Notes: generated from the letters alone by a model not told the origin. A stretch of 64,000 nucleotides of DNA from Segatella paludivivens DSM 17968 = JCM 13650 (GCF_000373185.1 NZ_KB890685.1:63430-127429), one strand, 5' to 3'. Positions 44,351 to 54,532 are shown, counted from the first letter of the stretch. A program made the numbers and translations.

Positions 44351-45754
44351 ATGAAACAGTTTATGGATGAAAATTTCCTGTTGGAAACAGAAACAGCACA
44401 GGAGCTTTTCCACAATCATGCGGCTAAAATGCCAATTATTGACTACCATTGTCATCTTAATCCTGAGATGGTTGCTAATGATCACAAATTCCGCAGTATT
44501 ACAGAACTTTGGCTTGGTGGAGACCATTACAAATGGCGTGCTATGCGTACAAATGGTGTAGATGAAAAATACTGCACGGGTGATGATACTAGTGACTGGG
44601 AAAAATTTGAGAAATGGGCAGAAACTGTACCTTATACATTCCGCAATCCTCTTTATCATTGGACACATCTTGAACTCAAGACAGCTTTTGGCATAGATAA
44701 GATTTTAAGTCCTGCTACTGCTCGTGAGATCTACGATGAGTGTAATGAGAAGTTGAAGCTACCAGAGTATAGTGCTCGTGGCTTGATGCGTCACTACAAT
44801 GTAGAATGCGTTTGCACAACTGATGATCCTGTTGATGACTTGCGTTATCACAAGCAGACACGTGAGAGTGGATTCGAAATTAAGATGATTCCTGCATGGC
44901 GTCCAGACAAGGCTATGAATATAGAAAAGCCTGATTTCGCTGATTATGTAAAAACTCTTTCTGAGGTAAGTGGTGTTGCTATTAATAAGTTTGATGATAT
45001 GGTAGACGCTCTTCAAAGGCGTCACGACTTCTTTACAGAGAATGGATGCAAACTTTCAGATCATGGTGTTGAGGAATTCTATGATGAACCATACACAGAC
45101 AGTCAGATTGAAACTATATTTGAGAAATCTCTTCGTGGTCAGCAGCTTAGTGCTATGGAGATACGCCAGTATAAGCATGCATTCTTGAAGATTTGTGCAG
45201 AGATGGACTATGCTGCTGATTGGACTCAGCAATACCATTATGGCGCTATCCGTGATAATAATACATCTATGTATAATAAGCTTGGTGCTGATACTGGTTT
45301 TGATTCTATCGGTGAATTTACAACAGCTCATGCAATGAGTCATTTCCTGAATGAGTTGAATCTAAATGGCAAGCTTACACGTACAATTTTATATTGTCTT
45401 AATCCTTGTGCGAATGAAGTTATCGCAACAATGCTTGGCAACTTCCAAGACGGTTCATGTCCTGGTAAAATCCAGTTCGGTTCAGGTTGGTGGTTTAATG
45501 ATCAGCTTGATGGCATGACAAAGCAGATGAATGCACTTTCTGTATTGGGCTTGCTTAGTCGTTTTGTAGGTATGCTTACAGATAGCCGTTCATTCTTGAG
45601 CTATCCACGCCACGAATATTTCCGTAGATTATTATGTAATCTGCTTGGAAACGATGTTGAGAAGGGGCTTCTTCCAAATGATAAAGAGACTTTGGCTCGC
45701 ATGGTTGAGGACATTTCTTATAATAACGCTCGAAACTATTTCAAGTTCTATTAA
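44351..45754 (+). CDS. uxaC: Glucuronate (uronate) isomerase
   Basis: This 467-residue enzyme converts D-glucuronate to D-fructuronate and D-galacturonate to D-tagaturonate, the entry of uronates from plant polysaccharides into metabolism. Characteristic parts are PIIDYHCHLNPEM near the start (metal-binding HxH), ELWLGGDHYKWRAMRTNG, TTDDPVDDLRYH, and near the end GSGWWFNDQ and LTDSRSFLSYPRHEYFRR. The length is normal. It is a single-gene unit with its own terminator; the rest of the pathway (uxuA/uxaB) is not in the window. Confidence 0.96.
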   Translation: MKQFMDENFLLETETAQELFHNHAAKMPIIDYHCHLNPEMVANDHKFRSITELWLGGDHYKWRAMRTNGVDEKYCTGDDTSDWEKFEKWAETVPYTFRNPLYHWTHLELKTAFGIDKILSPATAREIYDECNEKLKLPEYSARGLMRHYNVECVCTTDDPVDDLRYHKQTRESGFEIKMIPAWRPDKAMNIEKPDFADYVKTLSEVSGVAINKFDDMVDALQRRHDFFTENGCKLSDHGVEEFYDEPYTDSQIETIFEKSLRGQQLSAMEIRQYKHAFLKICAEMDYAADWTQQYHYGAIRDNNTSMYNKLGADTGFDSIGEFTTAHAMSHFLNELNLNGKLTRTILYCLNPCANEVIATMLGNFQDGSCPGKIQFGSGWWFNDQLDGMTKQMNALSVLGLLSRFVGMLTDSRSFLSYPRHEYFRRLLCNLLGNDVEKGLLPNDKETLARMVEDISYNNARNYFKFY

Positions 45755-45757
45755 ATA

Positions 45758-45788
45758 CCAAAACGGGAGATTCTTTCTCCCGTTTTTT
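45758..45788 (+). terminator. Terminator of uxaC
   Basis: A perfect 10-base stem (45761-45770 with 45776-45785), 5-base loop, in a run of T. Confidence 0.92.
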
Positions 45789-45848
45789 TGTATCTAAGAG
45801 TGAAAAAAATAATATTTTAAATCAGTCATTAATTTAAAAGCTCAAATA

Positions 45849-45880
45849 TTTGCCATTTCCAAATATTAGAGCTAAATTTG
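45849..45880 (+). promoter_or_regulatory. Promoter of the small lipoprotein gene
   Basis: TTTG (45849-45852), 20 bases, TAAATTTG (45873-45880); the start codon follows after 31 bases. Confidence 0.7.
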
Positions 45881-45911
45881 CAAAGGTTTTAACGATTACC
45901 GAGTTGTTGAT

Positions 45912-46190
45912 ATGAAGAAATCACTCATTTCACTATTTATTATGGCAATTGTTTTGCTACTGAGCAGTTGCTCTGATGGCAAAAAAGTGGCTGATGTTGT
46001 TGTTACCGATTGTCAAAAGTCTTTAGCAATATCTTATTCCCACGTCGGCAATCTAAAACAGATAGACAAATACTTTTCACAATATATTTTTATAGGTAAA
46101 GGCATCAAGAAAGATGGTTTGATACAAACCGCCTCGCATGCCGATATCGACAATATGAATTTTATGCAGGGAAAGGTTATTAGTAGTTAG
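45912..46190 (+). CDS. Small lipoprotein of unknown function
   Basis: This 92-residue protein has a lipoprotein signal peptide (MKKSLISLFIMAIVLLLSSC, lipid Cys20). The mature part shows no domain I recognise (VVTDCQKSLAISYSHVGNLKQ, then YIFIGKGIKKDGLIQ). It has a proper promoter upstream and a probable terminator downstream, so it appears to be a real single-gene unit and not a remnant. Its place before glmS is probably coincidental. Confidence 0.65.
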   Translation: MKKSLISLFIMAIVLLLSSCSDGKKVADVVVTDCQKSLAISYSHVGNLKQIDKYFSQYIFIGKGIKKDGLIQTASHADIDNMNFMQGKVISS

Positions 46191-46194
46191 TTAC

Positions 46195-46248
46195 GATGAT
46201 TCGAAAATAAGGATGACAATTGATTTATTCGGTTTCATCTTTTTTTTT
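46195..46248 (+). terminator. Probable terminator before glmS
   Basis: An imperfect hairpin (GATGA at 46195-46199 with TCATC at 46235-46239, inner CGAA/TTCG pair) is followed directly by nine T. Confidence 0.6.
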
Positions 46249-46289
46249 TAATATATAAATTTAAAAATAATATTAGATACAAATAATTT

Positions 46290-48131
46290 ATGTGTGGTAT
46301 TGTAGGATATATTGGTAGCAGAGATGCTTATCCAATTTTAATCAAAGGATTAAAAAGACTCGAATATAGAGGATATGATAGTGCTGGTGTAGCACTCATA
46401 AATAACGATGATCTTAATGTTTACAAGACAAAGGGAAAGGTTGCTGACCTAGAGTCTTTTTGTGAAGCGAAAAACATCAGTGGGCATGTAGGTATTGCCC
46501 ATACTCGTTGGGCTACTCATGGTGAACCTTCATCTGTTAATGCCCATCCTCATTACTCAGAATCAAAGAATCTTGCCATTATTCATAATGGTATTATCGA
46601 GAACTATGCTGAGATTAAGAATAATCTTATCGCCAAAGGTGTTAAGTTCCGTTCTGATACCGATACAGAAGTGTTGGTTCAGTTGATAGAGTATGTTCAG
46701 GTCAAGAAAAACCTTGATACACTTACAGCCGTTCAGGTTGCTTTGCATCAGGTAATCGGTGCTTATGCAATAGCATTACTTGACAAGCGCGAACCTAATC
46801 AGATTATTGCTGCTCGCAAGCAGAGTCCACTAGTCGTAGGTATTGGCGAAAATGAATTCTTCCTTGGTTCAGATGCAAGTCCTATCATTGAATTCACCGA
46901 TAAGGTTGTTTATCTTGAAGATGGCAGTATTGCTGTGATGCGTCTTGGTGAAGAGCTAAAGGTAGTTAATATATTGAATCGCGAACTTAATCCTTTGGTA
47001 CATACTATCGACATGAATCTTGGACAGATCGAGAAATGTGGTTATCCACACTTCATGCTTAAAGAGATTTTTGAGCAGCCCGAATGTTTGAAGAATTGTA
47101 TGCGTGGACGTATAAATGCAGATGCTGATCAAGTTACGCTGAGTGCTGTAATTGATTATAAAGAAAGATTACTTGCCGCTAAGAGAATAATTATTGTAGC
47201 CTGCGGAACAAGTTGGCATGCAGGACTTATTGGTAAGCAACTTATCGAGACATTCTGCCGTATTCCTGTAGATGTTGAATATGCAAGTGAGTTCAGATAT
47301 AGAAATCCTGTTGTCACCAAGGATGACCTAGTTATAGCGATGTCACAGAGTGGCGAGACAGCCGATACTTTGGCTGCTATAGAGTTGGCAAAGCGTTCTG
47401 GTGCATTGATATATGGGATATGTAACGCTGTTGGTTCAAGCATTCCTAGAGCCACTGATACAGGTAGTTACATCCATGTTGGTCCTGAGATTGGTGTAGC
47501 TTCTACGAAGGCATTTACTGGTCAGGTTATCGTGTTGGCAATGTTGTCTCTAGCATTAGCAAAAGAAAAGGGCACTATTGATGATCAAACATATAATGCC
47601 GTAGTGAAAGAATTGTCTTTAATTCCTGATAAGATGAAAGAGGTGCTTGAACAAAACGATAAGATAGCTGATTTAAGCCGTATCTTCACTTATGCCCACA
47701 ACGTTATTTATCTTGGTCGTGGCTATAGTTATCCAGTCGCTTTGGAAGGTGCTTTGAAACTGAAGGAAATTAGCTATATACATGCTGAAGGCTATCCTGC
47801 CGCAGAAATGAAGCATGGTCCTATCGCTCTTGTAGATTCAGATATGCCGGTAGTCGTTATCGCTACACATAATGCAATGTATGAGAAGGTACTTAGCAAT
47901 ATTCAGGAAATCAAGGCTCGTAAGGGTAGGGTGATAGCTCTTGTTACTAAGGGAGATGAAACCATCAGCCGTATTGCCGATGAGGTGATTGAATTACCTA
48001 AGACGCTTGAATGTCTGGAACCATTGCTAGCAACAATCCCACTTCAACTCCTTGCATATCATATTGCTGTCTGCAAGGATAAGAATGTAGACCAACCAAG
48101 AAATCTTGCTAAATCAGTCACTGTAGAATAG
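46290..48131 (+). CDS. glmS: Glutamine-fructose-6-phosphate aminotransferase (isomerising)
   Basis: This 613-residue enzyme makes glucosamine-6-phosphate from fructose-6-phosphate and glutamine, the start of peptidoglycan and LPS amino-sugar synthesis. The glutaminase domain opens with MCGIVGYIGSR (Cys2 is the nucleophile after Met removal) and has AHTRWATHGEPS and HNGIIENY. The two sugar isomerase (SIS) domains follow: ACGTSWHAGL, AMSQSGETADTLAA, GPEIGVASTKAFTGQ and AEMKHGPIALVD. The C-terminus DQPRNLAKSVTVE is standard. No glmS ribozyme-like sequence is seen upstream. A PurF-type amidotransferase gene follows after 13 bases. Confidence 0.97.
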   Translation: MCGIVGYIGSRDAYPILIKGLKRLEYRGYDSAGVALINNDDLNVYKTKGKVADLESFCEAKNISGHVGIAHTRWATHGEPSSVNAHPHYSESKNLAIIHNGIIENYAEIKNNLIAKGVKFRSDTDTEVLVQLIEYVQVKKNLDTLTAVQVALHQVIGAYAIALLDKREPNQIIAARKQSPLVVGIGENEFFLGSDASPIIEFTDKVVYLEDGSIAVMRLGEELKVVNILNRELNPLVHTIDMNLGQIEKCGYPHFMLKEIFEQPECLKNCMRGRINADADQVTLSAVIDYKERLLAAKRIIIVACGTSWHAGLIGKQLIETFCRIPVDVEYASEFRYRNPVVTKDDLVIAMSQSGETADTLAAIELAKRSGALIYGICNAVGSSIPRATDTGSYIHVGPEIGVASTKAFTGQVIVLAMLSLALAKEKGTIDDQTYNAVVKELSLIPDKMKEVLEQNDKIADLSRIFTYAHNVIYLGRGYSYPVALEGALKLKEISYIHAEGYPAAEMKHGPIALVDSDMPVVVIATHNAMYEKVLSNIQEIKARKGRVIALVTKGDETISRIADEVIELPKTLECLEPLLATIPLQLLAYHIAVCKDKNVDQPRNLAKSVTVE

Positions 48132-48144
48132 AATAAAATATAAT

Positions 48145-50025
48145 ATGGAAGAAATAAAGGAAGACTGTGGTGTAGCTTTAATTCGTCTGCTCAAACCACT
48201 TGAATATTATCAGGAGAAGTATGGCACTTGGATGTATCCCCTGAATAAACTCTATTTGATGATGGAAAAACAGCACAATAGAGGTCAGGAGGGAGCAGGA
48301 ATGGCATGCGTGAAACTCAATACTCAGCCTGGGAACGAATATATGTTCCGTGAACGGGCTGAAGGCTCTAACGCCATTACTGAGATATTCGACAACGTTC
48401 ATAAGGATTATGCTAACATCGCTTCTGATGATGTGTCTAATGTGGAATTCGCAAAGGCGAACCTTCCTTTCGCGGGAGAATTATACATGGGGCACCTCAG
48501 ATACAGTACTACAGGAAAGAGTGGAATAACTTATGTCCACCCTTTCTTAAGAAGAAACAACTGGAGAGCCAAGAATTTATGCTTCTGTGGTAATTTCAAT
48601 ATGACGAATGTCGACGAAATTTTCGATAAGCTCACTCTTCAGGGACAATGTCCACGGGTATATAGTGATACCTATATAATGCTCGAGTTGATGGGACATC
48701 GTTTGGATAGAGAAGTTGAACGAAATTTTGGAATTGCTAAAACTAAAGGACTTACTAATACCGATATAACAAAATTCATAGAAGATAATGTCAAGATGAG
48801 TAACGTCTTGAAAAAAACAATGGCCGACTTTGATGGCGGTTATGTTGTTTGTGGCGTTACTGGTAGTGGAGAGATGTTCTCTATGCGTGACCCTTGGGGA
48901 ATACGTCCTGCATTCTATTATAAGAATGATGAGATCGTTGTCCTTGCAAGTGAGCGCCCTGTTCTTCAGACTACTTTCGATCTTGACAGTGCCGACATCA
49001 AGGAACTTGCGCCTGGTGCTGCTCTTCTCGTTAAGAGAGATGGAGAATGTTCTGTTGAGCAGATTCTTCAGCCTAAAGGTGATTCTGCATGTTCTTTTGA
49101 AAGAATCTATTTCAGTAGAGGTTCTGACTGTGACATATACAATGAACGTAAAAAATTGGGTGAGCAACTCACAGAACCTATTCTTGAGGCTGTTAATTAT
49201 GATATCGCTCACACAGTGTTCTCTTATATTCCAAATACGGCAGAAGTTGCTTACTATGGCATGCTCAATGGATTCAAGAGATATCTTAACGACGAGAAGA
49301 TAAAGAAGATCGAGAGTCTCGGACATGCTCCTAGTCACGAAGAATTAGAAGAGATTCTGAATGATTACGTTAGGTCTGAGAAGATTGCGTGGAAAGATAT
49401 CAAACTGCGTACTTTCATCACCGAAGGCAATAGCCGTAACGACCTTGCGAGTCACGTATATGATATCACTTATGATAGTATTACTCCTAATGAGGATAAT
49501 CTCGTGATTATCGACGATAGCATTGTTCGTGGAACTACTCTTAAAAAGAGTATTCTTAGGATTTTAGATCGTCTGCATCCAAAGAAAATGGTTGTTGTCA
49601 GTAGTGCTCCGCAAATACGCTATCCTGATTATTACGGAATCGATATGCCTCGCTTGGAAGAATTCTGTGTGTTCAGGGCAACAATAGCTTTGCTTAAGGA
49701 TCGTGGAATGGATAATGTCATTCGTGATACTTATAATGAGTGTAAGGAAGAGCTCAAGAAACCAAAAGAAGATATGGTTAATGTGGTTCGTAATATCTAC
49801 AAACCATTTACTATAGAGGAAATAAACAACAAGATTGTCGAGATACTTCGCCCGGAGGGTGTTACAACTCCTATCGAGATTGTCTACCAGAGCATAGAAG
49901 GATTGCACAAGGCTATACCAAACCATAAGGGTGATTGGTATTTCACAGGACATTTTCCAACACCTGGTGGAACAAAACTATGTAATCAGGCTTTTGTAAA
50001 CTATGTTGAAAGTGTAGAGAAATAA
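48145..50025 (+). CDS. Long-form amidophosphoribosyltransferase (PurF-type)
   Basis: This 626-residue protein combines an N-terminal class II glutaminase and a C-terminal phosphoribosyltransferase. The expected nucleophile is Cys8 in EDCGVALIRL, so MEEIKED would be a propeptide. Other glutaminase residues are in GHLRYSTTGKSG and FCGNFNM. The PRPP motif is NLVIIDDSIVRGTT (about 451-464). It is about 150 residues longer than E. coli PurF, with an insertion before the PRPP motif (about 355-430) and a C-terminal extension. Canonical activity is phosphoribosylamine synthesis in purine biosynthesis. The long form next to carA-carB is a Bacteroidetes pattern and may be a paralogue; a second, shorter purF elsewhere cannot be excluded. 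Confidence 0.85.
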   Translation: MEEIKEDCGVALIRLLKPLEYYQEKYGTWMYPLNKLYLMMEKQHNRGQEGAGMACVKLNTQPGNEYMFRERAEGSNAITEIFDNVHKDYANIASDDVSNVEFAKANLPFAGELYMGHLRYSTTGKSGITYVHPFLRRNNWRAKNLCFCGNFNMTNVDEIFDKLTLQGQCPRVYSDTYIMLELMGHRLDREVERNFGIAKTKGLTNTDITKFIEDNVKMSNVLKKTMADFDGGYVVCGVTGSGEMFSMRDPWGIRPAFYYKNDEIVVLASERPVLQTTFDLDSADIKELAPGAALLVKRDGECSVEQILQPKGDSACSFERIYFSRGSDCDIYNERKKLGEQLTEPILEAVNYDIAHTVFSYIPNTAEVAYYGMLNGFKRYLNDEKIKKIESLGHAPSHEELEEILNDYVRSEKIAWKDIKLRTFITEGNSRNDLASHVYDITYDSITPNEDNLVIIDDSIVRGTTLKKSILRILDRLHPKKMVVVSSAPQIRYPDYYGIDMPRLEEFCVFRATIALLKDRGMDNVIRDTYNECKEELKKPKEDMVNVVRNIYKPFTIEEINNKIVEILRPEGVTTPIEIVYQSIEGLHKAIPNHKGDWYFTGHFPTPGGTKLCNQAFVNYVESVEK

Positions 50026-50087
50026 TAAGCTTGTTTAAATAGAGACGATGATTGAAAAAGAATATTTAAAGTTATATATATTATAGA

Positions 50088-51167
50088 ATGATGAAGAACG
50101 TAACTTTGGTCTTAAGTGACGGAACAAAATTTCACGGCAAGAGCTTTGGCTATGATGCGCCAGTTGCCGGTGAGGTCGTTTTCAACACAGCCATGATGGG
50201 CTATCCGGAGAGTCTTACCGACCCTTCTTATGCCGGACAGCTTATGACGCTGACTTATCCGCTTGTAGGAAATTATGGTGTGCCTCCTTTCACTATTGAG
50301 AGTAATGGCATTCCTACTTTCATGGAGAGCGATAAGATTTATGCTTCAGCTATAATCGTTAATGATTATAGTGAGCAGTATAGTCATTGGAATGCTGTTG
50401 AAAGTCTTGCTGATTGGCTTAAACGTGAACATGTTCCAGGCATCACAGGTATTGATACAAGGGAACTCACTAAGGTTTTGCGTGAGCATGGTGTAATGAT
50501 GGGTAAGATTATCTTTGATGATGAACCAAGCAATATACCTGAAGCTGATTATGAAGGTGTGAATTTTGTTGATAGAGTTTCTTGCAAAGAAGTTATCAGA
50601 TACAATGAAGGTGCCGGAAAGAAAGTCGTTCTTGTTGATTGCGGTGTAAAGGCTAATATCATCAGAAGCATTATAAAGCGTGGTGTTGAGGTTATAAGAG
50701 TTCCTTGGAACTATGACTACACAGATATGCAATATGATGGACTCTTCCTTGCCAACGGTCCTGGCGATCCTGATGTTTGCTCTGATGCAGTTGAAATAAT
50801 ACGCAAGCAGATGAATAACAGTTCAAAACCTATTTGCGGTATCTGCATGGGTAATCAGTTATTGGCAAAGGCTGCCGGTGCTGAGATATATAAACTTAAG
50901 TATGGTCATCGTGGTCATAACCAGCCTGTTCGCCTTGTTGGAACAGAGAAGTGCTATATCACAAGTCAGAATCATGGTTATGCTGTCAATGCTAAGACTC
51001 TTGGAAGCGATTGGAAAGAGTTGTTCGTTAATATGAACGACGGTTCTAATGAGGGTATCTGCCATAAGACAAATCCTTGGTTCACAAGTCAGTTCCATCC
51101 TGAGGCTTGCTCAGGTCCTGTTGATACCGAGTTCATGTTCGACAAATTTGTAGAAACTTTAAAGTAA
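50088..51167 (+). CDS. carA: Carbamoyl-phosphate synthase small (glutaminase) subunit
   Basis: This 359-residue subunit releases ammonia from glutamine for CarB. The N-terminal domain (about 1-150) shows VVFNTAMMGYPESLTDPSYAGQ and TGIDTRELTKVLREHG. The class I amidotransferase domain has the nucleophile in CGICMGNQLLAKAAGAE (Asn replaces the more common His after Gly), and the catalytic His/Glu in SQFHPEA. Two adjacent ATG codons (50088 and 50091) can serve as start. carB follows seven bases after the stop, in the same operon. Confidence 0.96.
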   Translation: MMKNVTLVLSDGTKFHGKSFGYDAPVAGEVVFNTAMMGYPESLTDPSYAGQLMTLTYPLVGNYGVPPFTIESNGIPTFMESDKIYASAIIVNDYSEQYSHWNAVESLADWLKREHVPGITGIDTRELTKVLREHGVMMGKIIFDDEPSNIPEADYEGVNFVDRVSCKEVIRYNEGAGKKVVLVDCGVKANIIRSIIKRGVEVIRVPWNYDYTDMQYDGLFLANGPGDPDVCSDAVEIIRKQMNNSSKPICGICMGNQLLAKAAGAEIYKLKYGHRGHNQPVRLVGTEKCYITSQNHGYAVNAKTLGSDWKELFVNMNDGSNEGICHKTNPWFTSQFHPEACSGPVDTEFMFDKFVETLK

Positions 51168-51174
51168 AGCTATA

Positions 51175-54100
51175 ATGAAAGACGAAAATATAAAGAAAGT
51201 ACTGCTGCTAGGTTCTGGTGCGTTGAAAATTGGTGAAGCTGGTGAGTTTGATTATTCTGGTTCACAGGCTTTAAAGGCTCTTCGCGAGGAAGGCATCAAA
51301 ACCGTACTTATCAATCCTAATATTGCAACTGTTCAGACTTCCGAGGGAGTGGCTGATCAGATTTACTTCCTTCCTGTTCAACCTTATTTTGTTGAGCGAG
51401 TAATTCAGAAGGAACATCCTGATGGTATTCTTCTTTCATTCGGTGGTCAGACTGCTCTTAATTGCGGTGTTGAGTTGGATCGTTCTGGTATATTGAAAAA
51501 ATATAATGTCCGTGTCCTTGGTACTCCAGTTGCCGCTATTATGAATACTGAAGACCGTGAACTATTTGTTAATCAGCTTAACGAGATTGATGTTAAGACA
51601 ATCAAGAGTGAGGCTTGTGATGACATTGTCAAGGCTCGCAAAGCAGCTACCGATTTGGGCTATCCTGTCATCGTTCGTGCAGCTTATGCACTTGGAGGTC
51701 TAGGATCAGGATTTGCTGATAACGAGGATGAATTGAATGTTATTTGCGAAAAGGCTTTCGCTTTCTCTCCACAGGTTTTGGTAGAGAAGAGTTTGAAAGG
51801 TTGGAAAGAAATAGAATATGAGGTTGTTCGCGACCGTTACGATAATTGTATTACGGTATGTAATATGGAAAACTTCGACCCACTTGGTATTCATACCGGT
51901 GAGAGTATCGTTATCGCTCCTTCTCAGACACTTACAAATAGTGAATATCATAAGTTGCGTGCCCTTTCAATAAAGATTGTACGCCACATCGGTATCGTTG
52001 GTGAGTGTAATGTGCAATATGCCTTCGACCCTAAGAGCGAAGACTATCGTGTCATCGAGGTTAACGCTCGCTTGTCTCGTTCTTCTGCTTTGGCTTCAAA
52101 GGCTACTGGTTATCCTCTCGCTTTCGTTGCTGCCAAACTTGGTATGGGATATGGTCTGTTTGAGTTGAAAAACTCGGTAACAAAGACTACAAGTGCATTC
52201 TTTGAGCCTGCTCTTGACTATGTAGTCTGCAAGATTCCTCGTTGGGACCTTTCTAAGTTCCGTGGTGTTGATAAGGAACTTGGTTCTAGTATGAAGTCTG
52301 TTGGAGAAGTTATGGCAATTGGCCGTAATTTTGAAGAGGCTATCCAGAAGGGACTTCGTATGATCGGGCAGGGCATGCACGGATTTGTTGGCAATAAAGA
52401 ATTAAAGATTGACGATATAGATGCAGCTCTATGCGAGCCTACTGATAAACGTGTATTCGTTATCTCTAAGGCTATGCACAAGGGATACACTGTTGACCAG
52501 ATTCATGATCTTACTAAGATTGACAAATGGTTCCTTCAGAAACTCAAGCATATCATCGACATTGACGATAATCTTAAGAATGCCAATATCAATACGATTG
52601 ATAAGGAACTTCTGCGTACAGCAAAGGTCTATGGATTTACTGATTTCCAGATAGCTCGTGCTATAGGTCTTGAAACCGAAATCGGAAACATGCATAAGGC
52701 TGCTATCATCGTGCGCAACAAGCGTAAGACTTATGGAATCATCCCTGTTGTTAAGCAGATTGATACCTTGGCTGCCGAATATCCTGCACAGACTAATTAT
52801 TTGTATGTCACTTATAGTGGTGTCAAGAGTGATATAGAGTTTGAAAAAGATAAGCGTTCAGTAATCGTTCTTGGTTCGGGTGCTTATCGCATCGGTAGTT
52901 CGGTAGAGTTCGACTGGTGTGGTGTTCAGGCTCTCAACACGATTCGCAAGGAAGGCTGGCGCTCTGTAATGATAAACTATAATCCAGAGACAGTATCTAC
53001 TGACTATGATATGTGTGATCGTCTTTATTTTGACGAACTCACCTTCGAGCGTGTCATGGATATCATTGATTTCGAATATCCTCATGGTGTAATCGTAAGT
53101 ACAGGTGGTCAGATACCAAACAACTTGGCTATCAAACTTGATGAGCAGAATGTTCCTATTCTTGGTACTACAGCCCAGAATATTGATGGTGCTGAAGACC
53201 GTGCTAAGTTTTCAGCAATGCTTACAGAGAATGGTATCAACCAACCAGAGTGGAGTGCCCTAACAAGCATGGACGATATTGATGCTTTCGTAGACCGTGT
53301 CGGTTTCCCGGTTCTTGTTCGTCCTTCTTATGTACTTTCTGGTGCAGCCATGAATGTATGTTCAAATGAGGAAGAACTCAAACGCTTCCTTCAGCTTGCT
53401 GCTAACGTGGGTGAGGATCATCCTGTTGTGGTATCTAAGTTCATCGAACATGCAAAGGAGATTGAGATGGATGCTGTTGCCAAAGACGGTGAGATTATGG
53501 CTTATGCTATAAGCGAACATATTGAGTTTGCCGGTGTACACTCTGGTGATGCCACAATTCAGTTCCCTCCACAGAAAATTTATGTTGAGACTGTAAGACG
53601 TATCAAGCGTGTGAGCCGTCAGATAGCTAGGAACCTTCACATCAACGGTCCTTTCAATATCCAGTATATGGCTCGTGAAAATGAGATACTTGTTATTGAG
53701 TGTAATCTGCGTGCCAGTCGTTCATTCCCATTCGTAAGTAAGGTGTTAAAGATAAATCTTATCGAACTTGCTACAAGGGTAATGCTTGGACTTCCTGTTG
53801 AGAAACTCAAGAAAAACTTGTTCGATCTCGACTATGTTGGTATCAAGGCTAGCCAGTTCTCTTTCAACCGCCTCCAGAAAGCCGACCCAGTGCTTGGTGT
53901 AGACATGAGTTCTACGGGAGAGGTTGGATGTATTGGTGACGATACCAACACAGCATTGCTTACAAGTATGTTGTCTGTAGGTCATCGCATACCAAAGAAG
54001 ACCATTCTGTTGTCAACTGGTAGTGCAAAGCAGAAAGCTGAGATGCTTGATGCCGCTAAACAACTTGTAACCAATGGATATGAATTGTTTGCTACTGGTG

Positions 54101-54399
54101 GTACAAGCAAGTACCTAGAGGAAAATGGAATAGCCAATACACGTGTTTATTGGCCTTCTGAGGAAGGACAACAGCCACAGGCTATAGATATGCTTCACGA
54201 GAAGAAGATAGACATGGTAGTAAATATTCCAAAGAACCTTACTCCTCATGAGCTAACAAACGGATATAAGATTCGTCGTGCGGCAATTGATTTGAACGTT
54301 CCATTGATAACCAACAGTCGTCTTGCGAGTGCTTTTATCAATGCATTCTGCACACTGTCCCTTGATGATATTGATATCAAGGCATGGGGTGAATATTAA
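51175..54399 (+). CDS. carB: Carbamoyl-phosphate synthase large subunit
   Basis: This 1074-residue enzyme makes carbamoyl phosphate from bicarbonate, ammonia and two ATP for arginine and pyrimidine synthesis. Two homologous ATP-grasp halves are clear. The first has LLGSGALKIGEAGEFDYSGSQA and LGYPVIVRAAYALGGLGSG. The second has VLGSGAYRIGSSVEFDWCGVQA and VGFPVLVRPSYVLSGAAM. The C-terminal ~140 residues form the regulatory MGS-like domain (LLSTGSAKQKAEMLDAAKQL, LFATGGTSKYLEENG). The length is normal. It ends the glmS-purF-carA-carB run. Confidence 0.98.
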   Translation: MKDENIKKVLLLGSGALKIGEAGEFDYSGSQALKALREEGIKTVLINPNIATVQTSEGVADQIYFLPVQPYFVERVIQKEHPDGILLSFGGQTALNCGVELDRSGILKKYNVRVLGTPVAAIMNTEDRELFVNQLNEIDVKTIKSEACDDIVKARKAATDLGYPVIVRAAYALGGLGSGFADNEDELNVICEKAFAFSPQVLVEKSLKGWKEIEYEVVRDRYDNCITVCNMENFDPLGIHTGESIVIAPSQTLTNSEYHKLRALSIKIVRHIGIVGECNVQYAFDPKSEDYRVIEVNARLSRSSALASKATGYPLAFVAAKLGMGYGLFELKNSVTKTTSAFFEPALDYVVCKIPRWDLSKFRGVDKELGSSMKSVGEVMAIGRNFEEAIQKGLRMIGQGMHGFVGNKELKIDDIDAALCEPTDKRVFVISKAMHKGYTVDQIHDLTKIDKWFLQKLKHIIDIDDNLKNANINTIDKELLRTAKVYGFTDFQIARAIGLETEIGNMHKAAIIVRNKRKTYGIIPVVKQIDTLAAEYPAQTNYLYVTYSGVKSDIEFEKDKRSVIVLGSGAYRIGSSVEFDWCGVQALNTIRKEGWRSVMINYNPETVSTDYDMCDRLYFDELTFERVMDIIDFEYPHGVIVSTGGQIPNNLAIKLDEQNVPILGTTAQNIDGAEDRAKFSAMLTENGINQPEWSALTSMDDIDAFVDRVGFPVLVRPSYVLSGAAMNVCSNEEELKRFLQLAANVGEDHPVVVSKFIEHAKEIEMDAVAKDGEIMAYAISEHIEFAGVHSGDATIQFPPQKIYVETVRRIKRVSRQIARNLHINGPFNIQYMARENEILVIECNLRASRSFPFVSKVLKINLIELATRVMLGLPVEKLKKNLFDLDYVGIKASQFSFNRLQKADPVLGVDMSSTGEVGCIGDDTNTALLTSMLSVGHRIPKKTILLSTGSAKQKAEMLDAAKQLVTNGYELFATGGTSKYLEENGIANTRVYWPSEEGQQPQAIDMLHEKKIDMVVNIPKNLTPHELTNGYKIRRAAIDLNVPLITNSRLASAFINAFCTLSLDDIDIKAWGEY

Positions 54400-54506
54400 A
54401 TCATAAACCATAAATAAGATTAAGCATAGTTATCGGAGAAATCTAATAATTATGCTTAATTCGTTTTATTGCTGCCCGATAAAACTTTTTGAGTAATAAC
54501 AAAAAA

Positions 54507-54532
54507 GGCTGAATTCATTTCTGAGTTCAGCC
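54507..54532 (-). terminator. Hairpin with minus-strand T run inside the element
   Basis: An 11-base stem with one G-U pair (54507-54517 with 54522-54532) is followed on the minus strand by six T. It could block transcription leaving or entering the element. Confidence 0.55.

Noticed and set aside
46191..46289. Possible glmS ribozyme or riboswitch upstream of glmS
   Set aside because: Only about 100 bases are available, mostly the terminator of the previous gene and AT-rich DNA; no ribozyme core is seen.
50829..50880. CarA GNQ in place of GHQ as a sign of lost activity
   Set aside because: The nucleophile Cys and the His/Glu pair are intact, and this position varies among active enzymes.
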